Shown one piece after another: positions 35,794-44,884 of a stretch of 60,234 bases of DNA. Made by a program: the position numbers and the translations under genes. Positions within the stretch are counted from its first letter, which is position 1, and each line of letters begins with the position of its first letter. The DNA comes from Candidatus Tumulicola sp. (GTDB lineage Bacteria; Vulcanimicrobiota; Vulcanimicrobiia; Vulcanimicrobiales; Vulcanimicrobiaceae), in contig DASXDT010000004.1 in NCBI GenBank assembly GCA_036490475.1, forward strand, positions 87,797-148,030, written 5' to 3'. The notes below the pieces were generated by a model. It saw nothing but the letters and a program-made list of their open reading frames with translations, had not been told where the DNA came from and searched no databases.

Positions 35794-36605
35794 GCGCTCA
35801 ATGCGTTTGGAACGTCGTGCAAGGCGTACCGGCGGATGGCCTGGGCCGCTCCGTCGTCGCTACAATCGCCGGTGACACGGCCGACTTCGCGCCGGATCTC
35901 CGGCAACGCGTTCCCCATCGCGACGCCGATGCCGGCCCAACGCAACATCGGCAGGTCGTTGCGCGAATCGCCGATTGCGAGAACGCGTTCGGGTGCAACG
36001 TGCAGGTCGGCGCACAATCGTGCGAGCGCGATTTCCTTGGTTGCGTCGACGCTCGTGACGGCGCACTCTTCGAGATCGCCGAACACTTCGTGTTTGAAAT
36101 GCAACGGCAGGTGTGCGAACGTCGAGCGGATCTCTGCGACCGCCTCGCTCCCGAAGAAGCGCAAGAACGTCGGCGGCGTGCTGACGGCTTCGCGCAGAGA
36201 AGCGACGGCGTGCCAATGCGGAAGCCGCATATCTTCCATGTGCAGCGGCGCACCGTGCGCTCGCAAGAAGCGCTCTTCCGAATACACGGCCGCATCCAAG
36301 CCGCGGCGCTCCGCATATTCGAGCAACGTGACGGCGTGCTGTAGCGGCACGGGGATGTGACCGATCGTACGGCCCGATAAAAAGTCTTTGGTTAGGGCCC
36401 CGTGCGCGCAGATCGACGGAACGTTTAGCCGGAGTTCGCGCACCAGCCGCGCCGGTAAATCGGCCCCGCGGCCGGTGACAAGCGCGACGCGAATCCCGGC
36501 GTTCAAGGCATCTCGAACGGCCCGCCGATTCCCAGGCGAAACGTTACCGTCGTAATCGACCAGCGTTCCATCGAGGTCGAGCGCGATCAGGTCGATCGAA
36601 TACAT
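35790..36605 (-). CDS. Cof-type HAD phosphatase
   Basis: The 271-residue protein has motif I DLDGTLVD (Asp10, Asp12), motif II in ALVTGRG, a Lys in DATKEIALARL and motif IV in AIGDSRNDLPMLRWAGIGVAMGN, the pattern of Cof-type sugar or nucleotide phosphatases with a type IIB cap. The substrate is unknown. The ATG at 36605 is the start; upstream codons run into an unrelated frame. It appears to be the first gene of the long run to phrB, and its promoter should lie in 36606-36684. Confidence 0.9.
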   Translation of the reverse strand: MYSIDLIALDLDGTLVDYDGNVSPGNRRAVRDALNAGIRVALVTGRGADLPARLVRELRLNVPSICAHGALTKDFLSGRTIGHIPVPLQHAVTLLEYAERRGLDAAVYSEERFLRAHGAPLHMEDMRLPHWHAVASLREAVSTPPTFLRFFGSEAVAEIRSTFAHLPLHFKHEVFGDLEECAVTSVDATKEIALARLCADLHVAPERVLAIGDSRNDLPMLRWAGIGVAMGNALPEIRREVGRVTGDCSDDGAAQAIRRYALHDVPNALSA

Positions 36606-36684
36606 ACACCCACTATAACCCGCTCCTACCGCATCCGGTTGGTTTTCGACGGGTGCGACCTTTGCGGCACCGAATAAAGCCGGG

Positions 36685-37056
36685 GTGATCGAAGCGATAG
36701 TGCTGGCGCTCGCAACCGCCGTCCCCGCGGCACCAGCGAACTGTACGCAAGAACCGCTGCGCGTTGAAGGCACGACCATCACGGCCACCTACTGCGTCGT
36801 GGGACGGCCGTATTCGGCCGAAACCGACGAGTTGGCGGTGCCGGTCAGCGAGACGTTCCGCACTCCCGGCGCATCGTTCACCCGCAGTGCGACGCTCCGG
36901 TTCGTGGCCGGGGAGTCTACGGCTCACGTCATGGACCGCTTGGATTTACGCCCCCTAGCACTGTCGGGCGTTTTGCACCTGACGCTTGCGTTCGCCGCCG
37001 GCGCGGTTCGCATCGAGGGCGCATTGTTGACGCCCGGAGGCATCACGATCAAATAG
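36685..37056 (+). CDS. Small secreted protein, unknown function
   Basis: The 123-residue frame begins at GTG 36685 with a short hydrophobic signal (IEAIVLALATAVPAAPA). The mature part has two Cys and beta-strand patterns (TTITATYCVVGRPYS; LHLTLAFAAGAVRIEGALL). No family is recognised. A hairpin with a T-run follows at 37061-37097, which supports expression. The start is weak, and an extension upstream is not seen. Confidence 0.5.
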   Translation: MIEAIVLALATAVPAAPANCTQEPLRVEGTTITATYCVVGRPYSAETDELAVPVSETFRTPGASFTRSATLRFVAGESTAHVMDRLDLRPLALSGVLHLTLAFAAGAVRIEGALLTPGGITIK

Positions 37057-37060
37057 CACC

Positions 37061-37097
37061 GGCTGGAAGTGCAACCTTCCGGCCCGACGGGTATTTT
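37061..37097 (+). terminator. Probable intrinsic terminator after the small secreted gene
   Basis: The stem pairs 37061-37069 (ggctggaag) with 37076-37084 (cttccggcc), nine pairs including one G-T, around a six-base loop. A TTTTT run follows at 37093-37097, eight bases beyond the stem. The spacing is loose, so the call is tentative. Confidence 0.4.
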
Positions 37098-37183
37098 TAA
37101 AATCGAAGCCATGCGGCGACTCTACATAGCCCTCTGCAGTTCCAAGATTCCCGACCACTGTCGCTAGGAGTTTCTATTTCTTC

Positions 37184-38629
37184 ATGCCCTGTATCGCGAT
37201 AAAACCCGGCCTGACCCCTGAAGAGCGCGCCTCGTACCTCTACGACACGATCCCTCCCGGCCTATTCCGAGTAACCAACGAGGCCGATCGGATTCCCTGG
37301 CGCGTCAGTCCGGAGCCCTTCGGGCTCTCGCGCGTACAGCTCGACAACATCCTCCGGTTGGGTGAAGACCTGCTGGCCTTCTACCGGGCGCTCAACGCCA
37401 TCTACGTCCGCAGCGTTCGCGGCACCGCCCCGGCCTTCGTAGCGGAATATCTCGACCGGGGAAAACCCGAGCGCGTGGTCAGAATCTCCCGGCAAAATCG
37501 CTTCAAACAAGAGATCCCGGGCGTTATACGCCCCGACTTAATGGTAACCGGCGATGGAAATTTCATGGCCACCGAGCTGGACAGCGTTCCGGGCGGTATG
37601 GGATTTCTCGGCGCCATGACCGAGGCGTATTGTCGTCTCGGGGTCGAGAGCATCGGCGGTAACGACGGCATACCGCGAGGGTTTGCGGCCATGATGCGTG
37701 CTACCACCGGGGTGGAACGGCCGACCATCGGCATCGTCGTATCCGACGAGTCGGGCGACTACCGAGCCGAGATGACCTGGTTAGCCGACGCGCTGCGACG
37801 ACTCGACTTGGCGGATGCTTGGGTGCGGACGCCGTCGGAGATCTTCTTCACCGAGGACGGATTGTTCGTGCGGCTGGAAGACGGCCGCGAAGAACGCTTG
37901 GATGCGCTGTACCGCAATTTTGAAATGTTCGATTTGCTCAACGTCCCCAAGCAAGATCTCATGTTGTACGCCGCACGCCACAACCGCGTGAAAATGACGC
38001 CGCCGCCAAAAGCGTACATGGAAGAAAAACTTTCATTCGCACTGTTCCACCATCACGCGCTCGCGGCGCTGTGGCGCAACGAACTCGGAAAAGAACGCTT
38101 CGAGCGGCTGCTCGAAGTGATTCCGCAAACGTGGGTAATGGATCCGCGGCCTCTTCCGCCGCAAGGCGTCATCGCCGGATTGAATGCGGGCGGCGTGCCG
38201 GTATCGGATTTCCGCCGCTTAGCCGATTTAGGAAAAAGCGATCGTGACTACGTGGTAAAGCCGTCGGGTTTCTCGCCGTTGGCCTGGGGCTCGCGCGGCG
38301 TCAAAATTGCGAACGACCTCACCAAGGACGATTGGGCCGCTACGATCGACTTGGCGCTGGCGTCGTACGACGAAACCCCGTACATCTTGCAACGTTTCCA
38401 CAAGAGTAAACGCCTGCGCCAACAGTTTTTCGACCGCGAAAACAACGTTATAAAAACGTTCGATGCGCGTGCGCGCCTATGCCCGTACTACTTCGTGACC
38501 GGCGAACAGACCGTCGAGCTGGGCGGAATTCTTGCGACCGTCGCGCCGGCGGACAAACGTTTGATTCACGGCATGACCGACGCCGTTATGACATCGAGCG
38601 CGCTGGTAGAACGCGCGGCGGAGTCTTAG
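37184..38629 (+). CDS. ATP-grasp-like enzyme of unknown function
   Basis: The 481-residue protein has no signal. Its conserved-looking parts are RPDLMVTGDGNFMATELDSVPGG, a central IGIVVSDESGDYRAEM, YRNFEMFDLLNVP, and KPSGFSPLAWGSRGVKI followed by YILQRFHKSKRL. The last two look like a nucleotide-binding Lys and the distal strand of an ATP-grasp ligase, similar to circularly permuted or glutathionylspermidine synthase-like folds. The reaction is unknown. AGGAG lies 13 bases before the ATG at 37184. It stands alone and shares a four-base stop overlap with the convergent aminotransferase. Confidence 0.6.
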   Translation: MPCIAIKPGLTPEERASYLYDTIPPGLFRVTNEADRIPWRVSPEPFGLSRVQLDNILRLGEDLLAFYRALNAIYVRSVRGTAPAFVAEYLDRGKPERVVRISRQNRFKQEIPGVIRPDLMVTGDGNFMATELDSVPGGMGFLGAMTEAYCRLGVESIGGNDGIPRGFAAMMRATTGVERPTIGIVVSDESGDYRAEMTWLADALRRLDLADAWVRTPSEIFFTEDGLFVRLEDGREERLDALYRNFEMFDLLNVPKQDLMLYAARHNRVKMTPPPKAYMEEKLSFALFHHHALAALWRNELGKERFERLLEVIPQTWVMDPRPLPPQGVIAGLNAGGVPVSDFRRLADLGKSDRDYVVKPSGFSPLAWGSRGVKIANDLTKDDWAATIDLALASYDETPYILQRFHKSKRLRQQFFDRENNVIKTFDARARLCPYYFVTGEQTVELGGILATVAPADKRLIHGMTDAVMTSSALVERAAES

Positions 38630-39774
38630 CGAACTTTCAAGGCCGCAGTTACCGCCCCGATCGCGCCGAGCGCGGCGTCGATGTCATCGGGGACGTTGTA
38701 GCCGTGCGGCGACATTCGAATTCCAGTGTCGCGGTACGTGGTAACGATTCCCTCGCGAGCCAGCGTTCTGCCGAGCGCCATACTATCGAAGCCGGGAACG
38801 TCGAACGTGACGATGCCCGATTTGACCGCCGGCTCGCGCCGCGTCGCCAGACGCGCGCCCAAACGAAGCAGACCATCACACAAACGATCGGTCAGATCTA
38901 CCACCCACCGCTCGATCGACCCGGAATCGCAACCCGCGAGCAGTCCCACAGACGTGGCGAGCGCAAGATTACCGGCTAAATTCGGCGTCCCGGTCTCGAG
39001 CCGGCGGGCGTCCGATGCAAATGCCTGGTCGTAGTTGTGAAAATCCCATATATCGCTTTGCGATCGCCAACCCGGAACGCCCGGACGCATTCGCGCCAGT
39101 AGTTCGGAGCGAACGTACAAGAGGCCGGCGCCGTGCAAACCGAGTAGCCACTTTCCGGCTCCCGAAAACAACGCGTCGACGCCGGTGGCTTCAACGTCGA
39201 TCGACAGCGCGCCGAGTCCCTGAATCGCGTCGACGCACAAGAGCGCGCCGGCGGCGTGCGCGACCTCGGCTAACGATGCGATGTCGCGCCGGTAACCGTC
39301 CGCGTACGAGACCCAGGATACCGCCACGAGCTTGGTGTTCGAGCCGATCTCACGACGCAACCGGTCGGGCGTCAACGGCTCGGTTCCGCCGGGCAGAAGC
39401 CGAACCGACACGCCGCGATCGCGCAACGCCAGCCACGGTATAACGTTGGACGGAAACTCGTCGTCCGTCAACAGAATTTCGTCGCCGTCGCCCAGGCCGA
39501 GCGATTGCGCCAAAACCGCCGCTCCAGCGCTCGTACTCGCAACGAACGCAATTTCGGAGGCGCGCGCTCCAACGAACGCCGCGACGACCTCGCGATAGCG
39601 GGCAGTGTCTTCGTCGTATGGATATGTCCCCAGCACGCCCTTCGTTGCGTGCGCCCGCGTCAACGCGTCGATAGCGGCAACGGTCGACGCGGGTAGTACG
39701 CCGACGGCTGCATGATTCAGGTATACGAGCCGTTCCGTAACGGCGAATTCGCTACGCGGGAGCGGCGGGTTCAC
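38626..39774 (-). CDS. Class V aminotransferase (cysteine desulfurase-like)
   Basis: The 382-residue PLP enzyme has YLNHAAVGVLP near the start, SWVSYADGYRRDI and LLCVDAIQGLGAL with the PLP-contacting Asp, and the Schiff-base Lys in SGAGKWLLGLHGAG. It resembles the isopenicillin-epimerase / cysteine desulfurase-like group. No Cys-rich active loop typical of IscS is visible at the expected position, so desulfurase activity is not certain. The GTG at 39774 overlaps the phoU stop. Confidence 0.88.
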   Translation of the reverse strand: MNPPLPRSEFAVTERLVYLNHAAVGVLPASTVAAIDALTRAHATKGVLGTYPYDEDTARYREVVAAFVGARASEIAFVASTSAGAAVLAQSLGLGDGDEILLTDDEFPSNVIPWLALRDRGVSVRLLPGGTEPLTPDRLRREIGSNTKLVAVSWVSYADGYRRDIASLAEVAHAAGALLCVDAIQGLGALSIDVEATGVDALFSGAGKWLLGLHGAGLLYVRSELLARMRPGVPGWRSQSDIWDFHNYDQAFASDARRLETGTPNLAGNLALATSVGLLAGCDSGSIERWVVDLTDRLCDGLLRLGARLATRREPAVKSGIVTFDVPGFDSMALGRTLAREGIVTTYRDTGIRMSPHGYNVPDDIDAALGAIGAVTAALKVR

Positions 39775-40406
39775 TCGGCCCCGATCATGTCCTTCGTGTG
39801 CCAGGCGATGTTGCCGGCTCGATCGCCGACTCGTTCGAGTTCGGCTAGAACGAACAGATAGCGCGTTCCCGGGCGAATGATGTCGGGATCGGCCCGCATT
39901 TCTTCCTGCAGCAACTTGATACTGCGTTTATATAACTTATCGACTTGATCGTCGCGATCGATGACGTCGCTGGCGAGTTTCGCATTACGCTCGGTGTACG
40001 CGCGCATCGCGTCGACCAACATCGCGTGCGCGACGCCGGCGATACGGTCGATCTCGACTCGTTGCGGACGCATGGCCTGGTCGGAAAGTTTGATCGCGTT
40101 TTTTGCGATATCGACGCCGTAGTCGCCCACGCGCTCGAGATCCGTCGCGATCTCGAGCATCGCCGCGATCTCGCGCAACTCGCCGGCGACCGGCTGCTGG
40201 CGCCAGATCAATTCGATGCAATGGGCTTCGATGCGGCGGCGCAGCTCGTCGATAATATCATCGCCCGCGACGACGCGCGCTCCGGCGGCCGCGTCGCGGC
40301 TATTGAGCGCATCGACCGCCAAACGAATCGCGTCCCCGACCAGCGCGCCTAAGCGCACGACGTCGAGCCGGGTTCCTTCTAGCGCCTCGTGATAGGCAAT
40401 TCGCAC
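39771..40406 (-). CDS. phoU: Phosphate signalling protein PhoU
   Basis: The 211-residue helical protein has two PhoU repeats, with metal-binding motifs EIATDLERVGDYGVDIAKNA and VLAELERVGDRAGNIAWHT. PhoU represses the phosphate regulon and acts on the Pst transporter. The frame is open far upstream, but that region is antisense to the hydroxyacyl-CoA dehydrogenase. The GTG at 40406 has GGAG five bases upstream. No pst or phoR genes are near. Confidence 0.92.
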   Translation of the reverse strand: MRIAYHEALEGTRLDVVRLGALVGDAIRLAVDALNSRDAAAGARVVAGDDIIDELRRRIEAHCIELIWRQQPVAGELREIAAMLEIATDLERVGDYGVDIAKNAIKLSDQAMRPQRVEIDRIAGVAHAMLVDAMRAYTERNAKLASDVIDRDDQVDKLYKRSIKLLQEEMRADPDIIRPGTRYLFVLAELERVGDRAGNIAWHTKDMIGAE

Positions 40407-40542
40407 CGATTCTCCGATCCCAGAAAAGCTGGTCCTCAGTATAGGACAAAGGTGACTTCCCCGCAACGCAACGAATGAACCTGCGCCTTTATCAAACCAT
40501 AAACTGCGGCGCCTTTGCCGCTTGCCTCGAAGGGAACTTTTC

Positions 40543-41397
40543 GTGTCCGAAATCCGAACCGTCGGCGTCTGCGGCGCCGGTCTGATGGGTAACGGCATCG
40601 CGCAAACATGTGCGACCGCCGGCTTCGACGTCGTCCTGCTGGAGGTTTCGCCGAAAGCCCTCGAACGCGGCTCGGCAGCCATCGCCAAGTCGCTCGACCG
40701 TTTTGTTGACAAGGGTACGCTTTCTCGAGAGGATCGCGACGCGGTCGCGGCTCGTATTACCGCGACCGGTGACGTCGCCGATCTGAAATCGTGCGACCTC
40801 GTCATCGAAGCAATCGTCGAAAACGTCGACATCAAAACGACGCTCTTCCGGCAGTTGGACGACCTGCTCGCACCCCATGCGATCATCTGCACCAACACGT
40901 CGAGCTTGTGCGTCGTCGAGTTGGCAGCGAAAACCAAACGCCCCGATCGCGTCGCGGGCCTGCACTTCTTCAATCCAGTGCCGTTGATGAAACTCGTAGA
41001 AGTCGTCAAGACGATCGCAACGTCGCAAGAAACGATCGACGCACTGTTCGATTTCTCGCATCGTCTCAAGAAAGAGCCGATTCTCGCACAAGACACGCCC
41101 GGGTTCGTCGTCAATCGTCTGCTCGTGCCGTATCTGCTGTATGCCATCCGCCTGCTCGAAGACGGTCTAGCGTCGAAAGAAGACATCGACAAAGGCATGA
41201 AGCTCGGCTGCGGTTATCCGATGGGTCCGCTCGAACTGCTCGACTTCGTAGGATTGGATACCACGTACTACATCGCCGAAATAATGTTCGACGAGTTCAA
41301 GGATCCGATGATGGCCGCGCCGCCGTTGCTCAAGCGCATGGTGCTCGCCGGACGCCTGGGTCGAAAGAGCGGTTCGGGGTTCTACGATTATGCCTGA
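40543..41397 (+). CDS. 3-hydroxyacyl-CoA dehydrogenase
   Basis: The 284-residue enzyme oxidises 3-hydroxyacyl-CoA with NAD. The Rossmann loop VGVCGAGLMGNGIAQ starts near residue 7, the catalytic His is in HFFNPVPLMKLVEV, and DTPGFVVNRLLVPYL and GCGYPMGPLELLDFVGLD follow. It is of the Hbd/PaaH single-domain type. The GTG at 40543 is preceded by AGGGAA. It overlaps the crotonase gene by 8 bases, and thiolase lies just beyond on the other strand. Confidence 0.92.
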   Translation: MSEIRTVGVCGAGLMGNGIAQTCATAGFDVVLLEVSPKALERGSAAIAKSLDRFVDKGTLSREDRDAVAARITATGDVADLKSCDLVIEAIVENVDIKTTLFRQLDDLLAPHAIICTNTSSLCVVELAAKTKRPDRVAGLHFFNPVPLMKLVEVVKTIATSQETIDALFDFSHRLKKEPILAQDTPGFVVNRLLVPYLLYAIRLLEDGLASKEDIDKGMKLGCGYPMGPLELLDFVGLDTTYYIAEIMFDEFKDPMMAAPPLLKRMVLAGRLGRKSGSGFYDYA

Positions 41398-42184
41398 GCG
41401 AACGTACGCCGACATTACCGTTGCAATCGAGGGGCCGATCGCAATCGTTACGTTAAACCGTCCCGAAGTGCTCAACGCGCTGCGTTCGCAACTGCTCGAG
41501 GAGTTGGCGCACGCGCTCGATCGTCTCGACCGCGACGACAGTATCCGCGCGATCGTGCTCACAGGCGGGGACGGGAAAGCGTTTGCGGCGGGCGCAGATA
41601 TCGGCGAGCTCAACGCATTGGCAAATGCCGGTGAAGGCACCGGTCAGGCGCGCAAAGGTCAAGCGCTCACGCGCGCCATCGAGCGAATGCGTACTCCGGT
41701 CATCGCAGCCGTCAACGGTTACGCGCTCGGCGGCGGATGTGAGTTGGCGATGGCGTGCGACATCATGCTCGCATCGTCAAACGCAAAGTTCGGCCAGCCC
41801 GAAGTGAATCTCGGGCTGATTCCCGGCTACGGCGGATCGCAACGCACCACGCGTCTCATCGGTAAGGGCATGGCGATGTACCTCTGCCTCACCGGCGAAA
41901 CGATCGATGCAGCCGAAGCGCTGCGCATCGGACTGGTACAGCGGGTCGTCGAGCCGGACGCGCTGGCCGGTGAAGCGCGGCGCGTAGCTACTGCAATCGC
42001 ATCGAAGGCGCCCCTGGCGATCGCGGCGTGTAAACGAGCCATCAACGCCGGCGCGCATCTTTCCATCGACGATGCGTTAGAGTTGGAAGCGCTGGAGTTC
42101 GGATTGCTCGTTAATACCGAAGACATCGCCGAAGGCACCGGTGCGTTTCTCGCAAAGCGCAAACCGCAGTGGAAGGGGCGCTAA
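41390..42184 (+). CDS. Enoyl-CoA hydratase (crotonase family)
   Basis: The 264-residue protein has IVTLNRPEVLNAL at the start, the oxyanion-hole segment AFAAGADIGELNA near residue 63, and NGYALGGGCELAMACD with the first catalytic Glu region; the second Glu is in FGQPEVNLGLIPGYGGSQR. It should hydrate crotonyl- or longer enoyl-CoA, in step with the upstream dehydrogenase. It shares a four-base stop overlap (42181-42184) with the convergent thioredoxin-like gene. Confidence 0.92.
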   Translation: MPERTYADITVAIEGPIAIVTLNRPEVLNALRSQLLEELAHALDRLDRDDSIRAIVLTGGDGKAFAAGADIGELNALANAGEGTGQARKGQALTRAIERMRTPVIAAVNGYALGGGCELAMACDIMLASSNAKFGQPEVNLGLIPGYGGSQRTTRLIGKGMAMYLCLTGETIDAAEALRIGLVQRVVEPDALAGEARRVATAIASKAPLAIAACKRAINAGAHLSIDDALELEALEFGLLVNTEDIAEGTGAFLAKRKPQWKGR

Positions 42185-42684
42185 CGCGGCCCTAACTGTT
42201 TGACGGCGTTGGTCATCGCGAGACCGATCGCCGGATTCAGTCCCTCCCACCTCGCGCGAATATCACCCACGGGATCCACCACGACCACCGTCGGAAAACC
42301 TTGAACCGCAAAGATACCGCGAGCGTCGGCGTGTGGGTCGAGCGCAACATTCGATAGCCCGTTGCGCTGCGCGAAGTCCAGCGCGACGCCGCGCGGCTCG
42401 CCGACATCGACCGGGACAACGGTGACCGCTGGGTTGGCTTTTGCCCAGGCCCGCACCAGCGGCAACTCGACGCGGCACGGTCCGCACCACGTTGCAAAAA
42501 AGTCGAGAAAGACTACGTGTCCGCGCTGCGATGTTATGTGGAACGTGCCGCCGTCGAGCCGGCTGAAGACGGCGTGCGGCGCCGGCTCGGAACCCGGCGC
42601 GCTAAACGATCGTGGAACGATGAAGAGCTTCCACAGGACGAATCCGATCGCCAATACGGCGAGGACGTCCCACGCGCGCTTCAC
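42181..42684 (-). CDS. Membrane-anchored thioredoxin-like protein (TlpA/ResA-like)
   Basis: The 167-residue protein has one N-terminal hydrophobic anchor (VLAVLAIGFVLWKLFIV) and a thioredoxin domain with the active motif WCGPC (Cys67, Cys70) in FLDFFATWCGPC, plus the cis-Pro in QGFPTVVVV. It is probably periplasmic and involved in disulfide reduction or cytochrome maturation, but no such partner is near. The GTG at 42684 overlaps the thiolase stop as GTGA. The longer frame upstream is within thiolase. Confidence 0.88.
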   Translation of the reverse strand: MKRAWDVLAVLAIGFVLWKLFIVPRSFSAPGSEPAPHAVFSRLDGGTFHITSQRGHVVFLDFFATWCGPCRVELPLVRAWAKANPAVTVVPVDVGEPRGVALDFAQRNGLSNVALDPHADARGIFAVQGFPTVVVVDPVGDIRARWEGLNPAIGLAMTNAVKQLGPR

Positions 42685-43886
42685 GCCACCTCGAAGACCG
42701 CTGCTATGCCTTGTCCGCCGCCGATACATGCCGACGCAACACCGTAACCGCCGCCGCGGCGGCGCAGTTCGTGCAGCGTCGTTAGCGCGATACGCGCACC
42801 GGACGCTCCCAACGGATGTCCCAGCGAGATCGCGCCACCGTGGGGATTCAAGCGCGCGTCGCCGGGAATGCCCATCTCGCGAAGACACGCCAACACTTGC
42901 GGCGCGAACGCTTCGTTGATTTCGATCACCGCCACGTCGTTCAGTGCCACGTCCGCACGCTGCAGTGCCCGCGGAATCGAGAAGGCGGGACCGATGCCCA
43001 TGATCGACGGATCGACTCCGACCACGCCTGCGCCCGCCAGCCGGCCCATCCACTCGATACCGTCCTTACGCGCCTGTCGAGCGGTCGTTAGAACGACGGC
43101 CGCGGCTCCGTCGGTGATGCCGCTGGCGTTCCCGGGCGTCACGACGCCGTCGCGCACGAAGCGTGCCGGCAGTTTGCCCAACTTCTCCATCGTCAAGCCC
43201 GAGCGCGGCCCTTCATCGCGATCCACGACGGTCACGGTCCCCCGCGAACCCGGAACTTCGACCGGGACGATTTCCTCGGCAAAGTAGCCATCGCTTTGGG
43301 CTTCCAGAGCCCGTCCTTGGCTGGTCAACGCAAACTCATCGGATTCTTCCCGCGTAATTCCATACTGCTTGGCAAGGTTTTCGGCCGTAATCGCCATTGG
43401 AATGTTGCCATACGAATCGGTGAGAGCGGTCCAGAGCGAGTCTTCGAACGCGACGTCCCGTCCGAGGGCAAAGCCTTTGCGGGTACCCCGTACTACGTGG
43501 GGCGCCTGGCTCATATTTTCGGCGCCGCCGGCCAAGGCATACGTCGACGAACCGAGCGCGAGGGACTGGGCAGCCGATACGATGGCTTGCAAACCCGAGC
43601 CGCACAGCCGATTCAGCGTTAGGGCGGGAACGCCGACCGGAATGCCGGCTCGCAAACCGGCATGGCGAGCCAGATAAATTGCGTCGGAACTCGTCTGAAT
43701 GACGTTGCCGAATACGACGTCGTCGATGCTTTCAGGCGGAACCCCGCTGCGCTCGATCGCCGCTCGCGCGGCGGCGACGGCCAGGTCGGTAGCGGTCAGC
43801 TCGGCGAGCGCGCCTCCGAAGTTGCCGAACGGCGTACGCGCACCGGCAATAATAACGATATCGTTGTCTTGCATAGGGGTAGTCAT
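42681..43886 (-). CDS. Acetyl-CoA acetyltransferase (thiolase)
   Basis: The 401-residue enzyme has the acyl-accepting Cys95 in NRLCGSGLQA, the ITDGAAAVVL segment, a His in NPHGGAISLGHPLGASGAR and the second Cys in SACIGGGQG. It condenses or cleaves acetoacetyl-CoA or longer beta-ketoacyl-CoA. The ATG at 43886 is preceded by GAAGG; ATG 43874 is an alternative. Together with the two plus-strand CoA genes it makes a short beta-oxidation or butanoate module, although transcribed divergently in opposite order. Confidence 0.92.
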   Translation of the reverse strand: MTTPMQDNDIVIIAGARTPFGNFGGALAELTATDLAVAAARAAIERSGVPPESIDDVVFGNVIQTSSDAIYLARHAGLRAGIPVGVPALTLNRLCGSGLQAIVSAAQSLALGSSTYALAGGAENMSQAPHVVRGTRKGFALGRDVAFEDSLWTALTDSYGNIPMAITAENLAKQYGITREESDEFALTSQGRALEAQSDGYFAEEIVPVEVPGSRGTVTVVDRDEGPRSGLTMEKLGKLPARFVRDGVVTPGNASGITDGAAAVVLTTARQARKDGIEWMGRLAGAGVVGVDPSIMGIGPAFSIPRALQRADVALNDVAVIEINEAFAPQVLACLREMGIPGDARLNPHGGAISLGHPLGASGARIALTTLHELRRRGGGYGVASACIGGGQGIAAVFEVA

Positions 43887-43936
43887 GGCGCGCGCCTTCG
43901 GCAGGCGCATCGGCGGGCCATCCCTAAACGCGGCGT

Positions 43937-44884
43937 ATGCCGATTAGCCGCCCAGCCGCCGTCACGTTGGACGCCCGGTCCCTTTCGACCGCGTCAAAGA
44001 CCGACCAGATTCTCGAAGCCTTCGACAAGCTCCAAATCGGAACGGCGCTTGAAATCAACGAGGAAACCGACCCCCGCGCGATGCGCAATGAAATGACGCA
44101 GTTACGCGCCGGAAAGTTTTCGTGGGACGCGCGAAACCTAGGAAGCAACCGCTGGACGGTTCGCCTGGAGCGGATCGACGAGAATGCCGACGGCGAAACG
44201 CTGCTCGCGCACGTCTCGCAGTTTACCGCTGCCAAGGCCGCCACCATCAAAGAGCTCGCCGGTCAAATGAGCGACCGCAGCTACAAGTCGGGCGACACGA
44301 TCTTCGACGAAGGCGAGATGTGGCCGTATCTGGGCATCGTTAAAACCGGCAAGGTCATTTACACGTTGCTGTCCCCGGACGGTAAGACGCATACCATCGG
44401 CGAGCGGCTGACGCACGACACGCTGAACGAGAGCGGAACGTTCGACGGTGGTGGTGCGACCACGCGCGCGGAGGCGCTCACCGATGCGACCATCGTGACG
44501 CTGCCGAGCGAAGCGGTCATTCATGCTGCCAGGAACGATGCCGAACTAGCGCTCGGCTTTCTGATCGCGTCATCGCAGGCGCGGCGCCGTTCGATCGACA
44601 CGATCGCCGATCTCGCATTCGCACACGTCTTGCAACGCGTCGCGAAGTTTCTCTTAGGTTACGCGCGAGCGTCCGTTGGGATGACGCGCGGCCTGCCTGG
44701 CGTCGAGCATCTCTCGCAAGCGCAGATTGCCGCCGCGGCCGGGACCGTTCGCGACATGGCCGCCCGTGCGCTCTTACGCCTCAAGAACTCCGGCGCGGTC
44801 GAACTCGATCGCGGTCGCGTCAAATCGATCGATCGCGCTCGGCTCGAGGCCTTCGCGCACAACGTTCAGGCGCCGCCGGTTTAG
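43937..44884 (+). CDS. Crp/Fnr family regulator with N-terminal DUF2249 domain
   Basis: The 315-residue protein has three parts. Residues 9-77 (LDARSLSTASKTDQILEAF; ALEINEETDPRAMRNEM; FSWDARNLGSNRWTVRLERI) match the DUF2249/TusA-like fold. Residues 90-215 form a cyclic-nucleotide-binding-type barrel. Residues 235-300 form a Crp helix-turn-helix (LSQAQIAAAAGTVRDMAARALLRLKN, split across the helices). The barrel lacks an obvious cAMP-binding Arg motif, and no Fe-S cysteines are visible. It is divergent from the thiolase gene by 50 bases and may regulate it. Confidence 0.8.
   Translation: MPISRPAAVTLDARSLSTASKTDQILEAFDKLQIGTALEINEETDPRAMRNEMTQLRAGKFSWDARNLGSNRWTVRLERIDENADGETLLAHVSQFTAAKAATIKELAGQMSDRSYKSGDTIFDEGEMWPYLGIVKTGKVIYTLLSPDGKTHTIGERLTHDTLNESGTFDGGGATTRAEALTDATIVTLPSEAVIHAARNDAELALGFLIASSQARRRSIDTIADLAFAHVLQRVAKFLLGYARASVGMTRGLPGVEHLSQAQIAAAAGTVRDMAARALLRLKNSGAVELDRGRVKSIDRARLEAFAHNVQAPPV

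Noticed and set aside
40407-41198. N-terminal extension of PhoU
   Set aside because: The extension is antisense to the hydroxyacyl-CoA dehydrogenase and unlike PhoU; GTG 40406 has a good ribosome-binding site.
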